DNA from: Luteitalea pratensis
Lineage (GTDB): Bacteria > Acidobacteriota > Vicinamibacteria > Vicinamibacterales > Vicinamibacteraceae
DNA length: 64,000 nt
Reading direction: 5' to 3'
NCBI RefSeq assembly: GCF_001618865.1
Contig: NZ_CP015136.1
Location: 2,081,001-2,145,000, forward strand
Part shown: in pieces, positions 56,641-64,000 of the stretch
How the letters are laid out: the number at the start of each line of letters is the position of its first letter
Position numbering within the stretch: the first letter of the stretch is position 1
The notes under the pieces: model-generated
Database searches by the model: none
What the model was told of the DNA's origin: nothing
Seen by the model: only the letters and a program-made list of their open reading frames with translations
Translations under genes and position numbers: made by a program

Positions 56641-56745
56641 AGGGACTTTGTCGCGTAGAGAAGGACCTGCAGAACAGCCTCGAATGCACTTGCATTGAGG
56701 CCCGCAACAGCCTCGCTCCCAACAACTTACGGCCGACAGCAGCGT

Positions 56746-56822
56746 TGGTACGCCCGGCAGGGCTCGAACCTGCGACCCCCGGCTTAGAAGGCCGGTGCTC
56801 TATCCAGCTGAGCTACGGGCGC
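56746..56822 (-). tRNA. tRNA-Arg (anticodon TCT)
   Basis: Minus strand. 7-bp acceptor stem GCGCCCG/CGGGCGT (one G-T pair), D arm GCTC-AGCTGGATA-GAGC, anticodon stem CCGGC/GCCGG with loop CTTCTAA (anticodon TCT), T arm GCAGG-TTCGAGC-CCTGC, discriminator A and encoded CCA. All stems pair. The 3' half, from anticodon loop to CCA, is the core repeated at 6558, 22855, 25846 and 37964. It is the integration target of the neighbouring integrase, and the gene remains whole. Confidence 0.97.
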
Positions 56823-56916
56823 ACTCGCTGACGATTATCACGCATCCACCGCCTGCCTCGTTTGTCGCGGCATGTCGGTGAGCCCGGGGTGGTGTGTCTT
56901 GGCGCCGCGATGTTTA

Positions 56917-56931
56917 GTGTTCACTGAACAC
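56917..56931. promoter_or_regulatory. Short perfect palindrome
   Basis: GTGTTCACTGAACAC, 7-bp arms with one central base, between the tRNA gene and the end of the ACP phosphodiesterase gene. It could be an operator or a chance palindrome; no regulator is known. Confidence 0.25.
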
Positions 56932-56996
56932 CGAACGGCCTGCGCGGGGGCACACACATGGTGCGGCACGGCGCCTGACCCGGACCAAACCGCCAG

Positions 56997-57599
56997 TTAC
57001 TCGTGCGTTGCCGCCAGGAACGACACGCAGTGGGCGCGAAGTTCGGGGAAGAACTCGGCGAAGTCTTCGGCAACGGCGTCGTAGTCACGCGCGAGTTCCT
57101 CGGCGGCGGTGCCGATGCCGACCGCCACGCGCGATCGCCGCGCCATGCCACGCAGGGCGCGGTCGATGTGCGTGATCTGCGCATAGCCGGCCAGCCAGTT
57201 GCCGCGCGTCATGGCGTGGACCAGCGGGTGCACGCCCACGGGCAGTCGGTCGAGATGCTCCCGCAAGGTGCGATATACATCGGCGGCGAACTCCGCCAAC
57301 GTGCCCTCCCCATGCGTCGCCCACTCGCGCGCCAGCACGTGGTCGTAGTAGATGTCGACGATGACGCCCGACAGCCGGCCATAACGTCCGGCGATGCGCT
57401 GCTTGCTGCGCCGGACGACCGGGTGCGCGTCCGAGAACGAGTCGATGGCACGGTGCAGCCGGATGCCGGTCCGCATGCGCTCGGTGACGCCTGGGTGGTC
57501 GTAATGCGCCACGCGCCCCTTGACGACGTCGCCCAGCAGGTTGCCGAGGCGCAATTCGTCGTCAGTGCCAGACAGCAGGAAGTGTGCGAGGAAGTTCAC
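56997..57599 (-). CDS. acpH: Acyl-carrier-protein phosphodiesterase-like protein
   Basis: 200 aa from the GTG at 57599, giving the conserved start (M)NFLAHFLLSG. Further motifs: RLGNLLGDVVKGRV (metal-binding Asp), IRLHRAIDSFSDAHPVV (H-x2-I-D), and YYDHVLAREW. These are the HD-like features of AcpH, which removes phosphopantetheine from ACP. Length is normal. First chromosomal gene right of the island. Confidence 0.85.
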   Translation of the reverse strand: MNFLAHFLLSGTDDELRLGNLLGDVVKGRVAHYDHPGVTERMRTGIRLHRAIDSFSDAHPVVRRSKQRIAGRYGRLSGVIVDIYYDHVLAREWATHGEGTLAEFAADVYRTLREHLDRLPVGVHPLVHAMTRGNWLAGYAQITHIDRALRGMARRSRVAVGIGTAAEELARDYDAVAEDFAEFFPELRAHCVSFLAATHE

Positions 57600-57732
57600 G
57601 GCAGGCGCCAGCACGCACGGCTCTGCACGAGCGACCCGAGCGCACGGTGAGCCGGCCTGGTGCGGAGACGTCCACGCCCATCGAGCCGCCCGCGCGACGG
57701 TGTCGGCGGCGATGGCGGCGTCGCCCCGCCGA

Positions 57733-58152
<420 letters not shown>

Positions 58153-58242
58153 TCATACAAGGAGACGCATGAAGCCCGGCGGCAGTTTGGCAATGACGCG
58201 CCGAACCGCCGCGCTGGCGACGCGGCACCGTACAATCCCGAC

Positions 58243-59871
58243 GTGAATCGCCGACATTTCATTCTCGGGACCGGAGTGTCGACGCTTGCCGCCAGCGTGC
58301 CGTGGGCGCGACGTGTCCACGCGACGCAGGCGGCGCGGGCGGCGCGCCAGGCGGAGGTGATCATCCGCGACGCCCAGGTGCATGACGGGTCGCTGCAACC
58401 AGCCCGGCGCGCGGACATCGCCGTGGGGCAGGGGCGCATTCTCGCCGTGGGCGAGCTGTCCGGATGGTCAGCGGCCCGGACGATCGATGCCGCCGGACGC
58501 GTGATCGCGCCGGGCTTCATCGACACGCACTCGCATGCCGGCGAGAGTCTCACGCGTCCCGGCCTCCATTTCGCGGATGCCCTGCTCGCGCAAGGCGTCA
58601 CCACCATCGTCGTCAATCCGGACGGCGGCGGCCCGGTGGACCTCGAGGCGCAGCGCGCACGCATGGGCACGCTCGGCATCGGCGTGAACGTCGCGCCGCT
58701 CGTCGGTCATGGCGCGATTCGCGGCAGCGTGATGGGCGGCGAGTCGCGCGCACCGTCGGCCAACGAGCGTGAGCAGATGCGCGAGGCGGTACGCGTGGCG
58801 ATGCGCGGCGGAGCATTCGGTCTCTCCAGCGGGCTGTTCTACACCCCCGGCGCGTATGCCCAGACCGACGAAGTGACGGACCTGATGCGCGTGGCGGCAG
58901 AGACCCTCTCCCGCGGCGCCGTGCACACGAGTCACATCCGTGACGAAGGCACGTACTCGATCGGCGTCCTGGCCGCCGTCGACGAAATCATTGCCATCGC
59001 CGAAGGATCGGCGACGACCGGGATCGTCACGCACATGAAGGCACTCGGACCGGATGCCTGGGGCCGCACCCACGAATGCGCGGCGCACATCGAATCGGCC
59101 CGCGCCCGCGGCGTGGCGGTCTGGGCCGATCAGTATCCGTACGAGGCATCGGGGACGAGCCTGTTTGCGGCGCTCATCCCGCGCGAGGCGCAAGCCGGCG
59201 GACGGAAGGCGTTGGCCGAACGGCTCGTCGATGCCCGGCAGCGCTCCGCCCTGTTGCCAGTCGTGGCCGAGAACATCCGGCGCCGAGGCGGTGCCGCGTC
59301 GCTGATGGTGGCCTTTCACCCGCCGGATCGCAGCGTCGAGGGCCAGTCGCTCGAGCAGATCGCGAAAACGCGCGGCGTCGCCGCGGAGCAAGCGGCGCTC
59401 TCGCTCGTGGCCCTGCACGACACACCGACCGTGTCGTTCAACATGTCCATGGACGACATCGATTACCTGATGCGCCGGCCCTGGATGATGACGTGCAGCG
59501 ACGGGGCGACCTACCTGGCTGGCGAGGGCAAGCCGCATCCTCGCGGCCATGGCGCCTTCACCCGCAAGCTGACGACATTCGTGCGCGAGCGAAAGATCGT
59601 GTCGTTGGGGCAGGCCCTGCACTCCATGACTGGTCTCTCCGCCCAGGTCTTCTCGCTCACCGGCCGCGGTGTCCTCGCGGAAGGCGCGCACGCCGATCTG
59701 GTCGTCTTCGATCCCGCGGCACTGCGCGACGAGGCCACGTACCAGGAACCCCATCGTCACGCGTCGGGCATGCACTGCGTGCTGGTCAATGGCGCCTTCG
59801 CGATCGACGAAGGCCGCCCAACGCACGCGCTGGCCGGTCTCGCATTGCGCCGGGAGGCGCCACGGCCCTGA
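58243..59871 (+). CDS. Tat-exported N-acyl-D-amino-acid deacylase-type amidohydrolase
   Basis: 542 aa from a GTG at 58243 that begins the signal sequence (V)NRRHFILGTGVSTLAA. Composite amidohydrolase fold: small beta domain with ADIAVGQGRILAVG, metal-binding GFIDTHSHAGE (H-x-H), further ligands in VHTSHIRDEG and VTHMKALG, and a late Asp in MTCSDGATYL. The C-terminus returns to the beta domain (GVLAEGAHADLVVFDP). Fits the D-aminoacylase/dihydroorotase-like group; the substrate is probably an N-acyl amino acid or peptide. Overlaps the next gene by about 4 bp. Confidence 0.88.
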   Translation: MNRRHFILGTGVSTLAASVPWARRVHATQAARAARQAEVIIRDAQVHDGSLQPARRADIAVGQGRILAVGELSGWSAARTIDAAGRVIAPGFIDTHSHAGESLTRPGLHFADALLAQGVTTIVVNPDGGGPVDLEAQRARMGTLGIGVNVAPLVGHGAIRGSVMGGESRAPSANEREQMREAVRVAMRGGAFGLSSGLFYTPGAYAQTDEVTDLMRVAAETLSRGAVHTSHIRDEGTYSIGVLAAVDEIIAIAEGSATTGIVTHMKALGPDAWGRTHECAAHIESARARGVAVWADQYPYEASGTSLFAALIPREAQAGGRKALAERLVDARQRSALLPVVAENIRRRGGAASLMVAFHPPDRSVEGQSLEQIAKTRGVAAEQAALSLVALHDTPTVSFNMSMDDIDYLMRRPWMMTCSDGATYLAGEGKPHPRGHGAFTRKLTTFVRERKIVSLGQALHSMTGLSAQVFSLTGRGVLAEGAHADLVVFDPAALRDEATYQEPHRHASGMHCVLVNGAFAIDEGRPTHALAGLALRREAPRP

Positions 59872-60866
59872 CCGTCGACCTCCCTGATTCGCTGCAGGCG
59901 GCGATTGATCGGGAACTCGCGCGGCTGCCGACGGGCGCGCTCGGCGCCGCCGTGTCGGCGCTCTCCGAGGCATATGCGCACGGACGGCCGTCCGCGATCG
60001 CCGACCCGACGTCGCACGCCGCCTATCTCGCCGTGCGGATGCCGGCGACCTACGCCGCGGTGCTCGCCGTGCTCGCGCAGGTGTCAGCGGACGTGCTCGA
60101 TGGCGTCCGAAGCCTGCTGGATCTCGGCGCGGGTCCCGGCACCGCGACATGGGCCGCCCTTGCTGCCTGTCCCTCGCTCGTCGCGGCAGCGCAGGTCGAT
60201 CGCAGTCGCGCCTTGCTCGACGTCGGTGCACGCCTCGGCGCGGCACTGCTCCAGGATCGCCGCGTCGATTTCACGCAACGCGTCGCGGACGTCGCCAGCG
60301 TCCGCGCGTGGCCGGCAGCGGATCTGGTCCTCAGCGCTTACGCGCTCTCCGAGCTGCCGATTGGTGTACGGGCGTCGCTCGTGTCAGCGGCGTGGCGGGC
60401 CACGTCTCACGCCCTCGTGCTGGTGGAGCCGGGCACACCGGCGGGGTTTCAGCACATCCTCGACGCCCGCACTGCGCTTGCCGCCGAAGGTGCACGGTTC
60501 ATCGCCCCGTGCCCACATGAGGGACCGTGCCCGATGCGCACCGGCGCGCGGACCGACGACTGGTGCCATTTCTCGGTGCGCGTGCCACGGACGCGCCGGC
60601 ACCGGCAACTGAAGGGCGGGAGCCTTGGCTACGAGGACGAGAAGTTCGCGTACGTGGTGGCGACGAGACTGCCGGCTCCTGGCGTCCGGCCGGCGCGGGT
60701 GCTCCGGCATCCCCGCGTCGAGAAGGGGCGTATCCAGCTGGTCTTGTGCACGCCGGACGGCGCCGAGCGAATCGTGGTGACGAGGAAAGACGCGGCGTGG
60801 CCTGCTGCGCGCAAGTCGAGCTGGGGCGATACGTGGCGCACCGCCCCCGGTGAGGATCCGCCCTAG
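59868..60866 (+). CDS. Rsm22-family methyltransferase
   Basis: About 332 aa. No ATG/GTG fits: the homologous text starts near TVDLPDSLQAAIDRELARL, so a CTG at 59868 or an ATT at 59844 is the likely start. SAM motif LLDLGAGPGTATWAA, then DLVLSAYALSEL and LVLVEPGTPAGF. A Cys cluster (CPHEGPCPM ... DWCHFSVRV) marks Rsm22-like proteins, which methylate or assist assembly of the small ribosomal subunit. The end overlaps the opposite-strand DinB gene stop. Confidence 0.8.
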   Translation: MTVDLPDSLQAAIDRELARLPTGALGAAVSALSEAYAHGRPSAIADPTSHAAYLAVRMPATYAAVLAVLAQVSADVLDGVRSLLDLGAGPGTATWAALAACPSLVAAAQVDRSRALLDVGARLGAALLQDRRVDFTQRVADVASVRAWPAADLVLSAYALSELPIGVRASLVSAAWRATSHALVLVEPGTPAGFQHILDARTALAAEGARFIAPCPHEGPCPMRTGARTDDWCHFSVRVPRTRRHRQLKGGSLGYEDEKFAYVVATRLPAPGVRPARVLRHPRVEKGRIQLVLCTPDGAERIVVTRKDAAWPAARKSSWGDTWRTAPGEDPP

Positions 60867-61381
60867 CGCTGGCTCGAGGGCGGGACGAGCTTCTTCATGC
60901 GCATGTACGTGACCATGTTCCCGTAATGCTCCATGTTGTGCGCGTTGTTGAACGCGAACACGCCGAGGCGCGGCGTCTGGCCCGAGAAGAACTTCACCTC
61001 CTCCATCGCCGATGTGGCCGTCAGCTTCGAGATCGCGGAATCGCAGTAGGCGATGGCACCCGCCAGGGCTTTCTCGAGCTCGGCCTTGGCCGTCACCGTC
61101 TTCTCGAAGTCGGCAGTCGCGGGACTCTTCTCGCCAAGCGCCATCGAACAAATCATGTAGTTCGCGTTCGCGACATGCCCGACCAGTTCGCCGAAGCTGC
61201 GGACCTCGGGTGTCGGCTTGAACGCGTAATCGGCTTCCGACACCAACGCCGCCGACTTCACGAGGTTGCCGGCAAACAACGCCTGCTGGGCCTTGAGTGC
61301 CGCGACCATCGGGTTGTCCTGGGCCGCTGCCAGCCCTGCCGTCAACAGCACCGTCGTCATCGCCATCGCCGCACGCATCAT
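60863..61381 (-). CDS. Secreted DinB-superfamily protein
   Basis: 172 aa from the ATG at 61381. Signal peptide MTTVLLTAGLAAAQ. Helical bundle with metal-site His in LVGHVANANY and NNAHNMEHYGNMVTYM. A secreted DinB-like protein is common in acidobacteria. Function unknown. Stop codons of this and the Rsm22 gene overlap tail to tail. Confidence 0.82.
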   Translation of the reverse strand: MMRAAMAMTTVLLTAGLAAAQDNPMVAALKAQQALFAGNLVKSAALVSEADYAFKPTPEVRSFGELVGHVANANYMICSMALGEKSPATADFEKTVTAKAELEKALAGAIAYCDSAISKLTATSAMEEVKFFSGQTPRLGVFAFNNAHNMEHYGNMVTYMRMKKLVPPSSQR

Positions 61382-61527
61382 GTGTCCCTCCACCTGAACC
61401 GTCCGAACTGGACGAGATCGGCGGCATTGTACTGCCGGGTGGGGCGGCATGGCAGCCGGCAGCGGGTTTCGGTTAGAGTCCTTGATGACGACGACCACCG
61501 TTGTCGCTCTCGCGAAAGGACGCATGC

Positions 61528-62103
61528 ATGACCCGTGGAATCAGGGCCGTTCTTCTCGGCGCCGCTGTCGCGGCCGGCGTGTCGTCTTCCCGCGTGGCAT
61601 GTGCGGAAGAGCGACAGGTGCCGGCCGCGTCGGTCCAGACCGAGCGGCGGCCCGACGTGATCTTCGTGCCCACCCGCGAGCTGGTCATCGAGGCGATGCT
61701 GAAGGCCGCAAAGGTCGGGCCCAACGACGTGGTCTACGACCTCGGGTGTGGTGACGGCCGGATCGTCGTCGCGGCGGCCAAGCTCGGCGCTCGCGCCGTC
61801 GGCATTGACATCGACCCGCAGCGGATCAAGGAAGCCAACGAGAACGCCGCCAGGAACGGCGTCACCGCCAAGGTGGATTTCCGGCAGGCGGACCTGTTCG
61901 AGTCCGACATCCGCGAGGCCACCGTGGTGACCCTCTACCTGCTGCCGAGCTTGAACGTGAAACTCCGCCCGCGGCTGATGGAGCAGCTCAGGCCAGGTAC
62001 GCGCATCGTGTCGCACGATTTCGACATGGGCGACTGGGCCCCGGAACAGACCATCGCGGTCGACGGCAAGACCGTCTACGTCTGGACGATTCCGCAGAAG
62101 TGA
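61528..62103 (+). CDS. Exported SAM-dependent methyltransferase-like protein
   Basis: 191 aa from the ATG at 61528. Signal peptide (AVLLGAAVAAGVSSSRVACA). Motif I VYDLGCGDGRIVVAAA, motif II GIDIDPQRI, then VDFRQADLFE and VVTLYLLPSLN. A full class I methyltransferase core behind a signal peptide is unusual but recurrent in this group. Substrate unknown. Confidence 0.83.
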   Translation: MTRGIRAVLLGAAVAAGVSSSRVACAEERQVPAASVQTERRPDVIFVPTRELVIEAMLKAAKVGPNDVVYDLGCGDGRIVVAAAKLGARAVGIDIDPQRIKEANENAARNGVTAKVDFRQADLFESDIREATVVTLYLLPSLNVKLRPRLMEQLRPGTRIVSHDFDMGDWAPEQTIAVDGKTVYVWTIPQK

Positions 62104-62116
62104 TGCGGGGCGTTCG

Positions 62117-64000
62117 TCAGGGCCGTGGGAATTCCCTCGCGGCCATGAGCCGATCGTCCTGGAGCCTGGCCAGCGTCTCGACGAGCAGCCTCGGCTCGAC
62201 CGGCTTGGCCAGGTGGGCGACGAACCCGGCCTGCAGCGCGCGCTGACGATCATCGGCGCGCGCCAGTCCACTCAGCGCGATCGCCTTCACGTCGGCGTCC
62301 CGGCTGACCGCCGCGAGCAGGCCGAAGCCGTCCATCCCGGGCATGCTCAGGTCGGTCACGAGCACGTCGGCCGGCCGCTGCAGCCACGCCGCGAGTGCCT
62401 CCTGCGCCGACAGCGCCGTGCGCACCTCGGCACCTTCCCGAGTCAGCACGAACGCAATCAGGTCGACGGTGTCCCGGTGGTCGTCGACGACCATGACATC
62501 GAGTGCCACGAGGCGCCGGTCTGCAGGAGCGGACACGACAGGCGACTCGTCATCGACCAGGTCGGTCCGTGTCAGGCCCACGCCCTCCTCGCGCCGGACG
62601 CCCGCGAGCGGCAACCGCACCGAGAAGCACGAGCCCATGCCGGGCCCACCGCTCTCCGCCGCAATCGATCCGCCCAGATGGTCGACGATGTACTTGGTGA
62701 TCGAGAGGCCGAGGCCGAGGCCCTCGTGCGGCCGGGTCGAACTCGTGTCGGCCTGCCGGAAACGCTCGAAGATCGTCGGCAGCAGCATCGGGGCGATGCC
62801 GTCGCCCGTGTCCGTGACCTCCAGGCGGGCCATCCCGTCGCGTTCGCCGCACGTCACACGGATGCGGCCGCCGGGCGCCGTGAACTTCACCGCGTTGGCA
62901 AACAGGTTGGACACGACCTGCCGCACGCGTTCCCGGTCGGCCACCACGAACAGATCGTCTTGCACGTGCAGTTCGAGGTCGAGGCCCTTGACGTCGGCCT
63001 GCGGGCGGAGTTCGTCGACCGTCTCGCGCACCACGCTGGCAAGCGGCAGTGTCACGAGGTGGAAGACCAGCTTGCCGGTGACGATCCGTGACACGTCCAG
63101 CATGTCGTTGATCAGCTGCGTCTGCTGCCGCAGGTTGCGTTCGATGGTGTCGAGCGCGCGTCCCGACGTCTCCGACTCCAGCGGAGTCGTGCGCAGGACC
63201 TGCACCCAGCCGAGCACCGACTGCATGGGGGACCGCAGTTCGTGCGATAGCACGGCGAGGAACTCGTCCTTCGCCCGGCTCGATCGCTCCGCGGACTCGC
63301 GCGACGCCTCCGCGACTTCGAGCAGCGTCTGGCGTTCCGCGATGCCGTCCTGCAGGTGCTCGTTGAGCGCGCGGATGTGTTCCTCGGTGGCGCGATCGGC
63401 GGTCACGTCCTGCACCACGCCCTGCACCAATGTCAGCACGCCGACCGCGTCGAAGAGCATGCGGCCCCGATCCTCGATCCACACCGGTCCGTGGCGGCCG
63501 AACAGGTAAGCCTCCGCCAGCCGGTACTGGGATCGATATTGGCCATCGGCAGTGCGCGCCGCGCGCCGCACGATCGCCAGGTAGGCCTCGCGGTCGTCGG
63601 GATGGATGATTTCCGTGCCGGTGTGGCGGTCGTGAGGCAGGCGATCGGCGGGGACGCCGAGCACGTCGCTCGCCGAGGCGCTGTAGGTGACCCGATCCAG
63701 CCGCGGGTCATACTCCCACGCGGCCATACCGGCCGCCTCGAGGGCGCGATGCAGGCGTTCCTGGTGGCGGAGGATGGAGTCCTGCAGGCGCCGCTGCTCG
63801 GTGATGTCACGGAAGACCACCGAGATGCCTTCGGCGGTCGGTGCGATGTGCAACTGCGCCCAGCGCGTGTCCTTGATGATCGACGGCAGTTCCACTCGAA
63901 TGGCCTCGCGCCCCTCCATGACCTGCCGGTAGTACGACTCGAGCGGCGTGCCGATCGCCTGCGGAAAGACCTCCCAGCACACGCGCCCGATGAGCTCCCG
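62117..64000 (-). CDS. Hybrid sensor histidine kinase, N-terminus beyond the window
   Basis: At least 627 aa, open to the right edge. Order: two PAS-like domains (about 1-60 and 75-205), a short coiled-coil (EHIRALNEHLQDGIAERQ), HisKA with phospho-His in FLAVLSHELRSPMQ, HATPase (N box VVSNLFANAVKF, G1 DTGDGIA, G2 GLGLGLSI), and a C-terminal receiver domain with Asp in VLVTDLSMPGMDGF and Lys in AHLAKPVEP. No output DNA-binding domain. The signal is unknown. A partner phosphotransfer or regulator protein is not in this window. Confidence 0.92.
   Translation of the reverse strand, partial: RELIGRVCWEVFPQAIGTPLESYYRQVMEGREAIRVELPSIIKDTRWAQLHIAPTAEGISVVFRDITEQRRLQDSILRHQERLHRALEAAGMAAWEYDPRLDRVTYSASASDVLGVPADRLPHDRHTGTEIIHPDDREAYLAIVRRAARTADGQYRSQYRLAEAYLFGRHGPVWIEDRGRMLFDAVGVLTLVQGVVQDVTADRATEEHIRALNEHLQDGIAERQTLLEVAEASRESAERSSRAKDEFLAVLSHELRSPMQSVLGWVQVLRTTPLESETSGRALDTIERNLRQQTQLINDMLDVSRIVTGKLVFHLVTLPLASVVRETVDELRPQADVKGLDLELHVQDDLFVVADRERVRQVVSNLFANAVKFTAPGGRIRVTCGERDGMARLEVTDTGDGIAPMLLPTIFERFRQADTSSTRPHEGLGLGLSITKYIVDHLGGSIAAESGGPGMGSCFSVRLPLAGVRREEGVGLTRTDLVDDESPVVSAPADRRLVALDVMVVDDHRDTVDLIAFVLTREGAEVRTALSAQEALAAWLQRPADVLVTDLSMPGMDGFGLLAAVSRDADVKAIALSGLARADDRQRALQAGFVAHLAKPVEPRLLVETLARLQDDRLMAAREFPRP

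Noticed and set aside
58468-60246. 592-codon antisense open frame over the amidohydrolase and Rsm22 genes
   Set aside because: No domain, and both plus-strand genes have strong family motifs.

Overview
The window is high-GC bacterial DNA. Several gene families together suggest an acidobacterium, most likely class Vicinamibacteria: a 1171-aa TonB-dependent receptor with an N-terminal carboxypeptidase-regulatory domain, a Ser/Thr kinase fused to a PD40/TolB-like propeller, relics of MacB/ADOP-type ABC permeases, secreted DinB and SGNH proteins, and many Tat-exported enzymes. This placement is inferred from family content; no rRNA or phylogenetic marker is present.

Layout. (1) 1-4531 is a tight plus-strand operon: decayed MFS transporter, Tat-exported alpha/beta hydrolase, cyclophilin-like protein, zinc alcohol dehydrogenase, carboxymuconolactone-decarboxylase-like protein and cupin. 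(2) About 4834-56822 is a mosaic genomic island. Its right end is an intact tRNA-Arg(TCT) gene (56746-56822, minus strand), with an excisionase-like HTH gene (55052) and a tyrosine integrase (55347-56588) beside the tRNA 3' end. Across the 52 kb lie seven further copies or partial copies (near 4.83, 5.1, 6.3, 17.7, 22.7, 25.6 and 37.7 kb) of a roughly 470-bp module. The full module holds paired 9-bp direct repeats (GACTGACAA), an inverted 15-bp piece of the tRNA, a second repeat pair, the tRNA 3' half, and a repeat pair in reverse orientation. Spacing is conserved to within a few bases in the full copies. The modules look like attachment sites. Genes beside them are cut off at the module edge (nucleotidyltransferase, TerC, large serine recombinase).

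Cargo between the modules: decayed two-component and VapC genes; a ThuA gene cleanly split by an IS5-family element; the large TonB receptor; an IS110/IS1111-type element in an attachment-site copy; a MntA/HepT pair with a broken HepT; a quinohemoprotein alcohol dehydrogenase divergent from a berberine-bridge-type oxidase; DinB; the kinase-propeller; secreted hydrolases (alpha/beta, M20, SGNH); three transposase relics; two different zinc-dependent phospholipase-C-like proteins; a carboxylesterase; and a truncated aldo-keto reductase. A block of about 1 kb (VapC relic, kinase relic and an intact 47-aa DUF3309 protein) is present twice, 16 kb apart.

(3) 56997-64000 is ordinary chromosome: ACP phosphodiesterase-like protein, small membrane protein, D-aminoacylase-type amidohydrolase, Rsm22-like methyltransferase, secreted DinB, exported SAM methyltransferase, and a hybrid sensor kinase that runs off the right edge.

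Many genes, including the MFS gene outside the island, carry single-base frameshifts. Either the region is decaying or the assembly has indel errors; the reads would decide. The most unusual signal is the array of tRNA-derived attachment-like modules, which suggests repeated accretion of cassettes by one integrase system.
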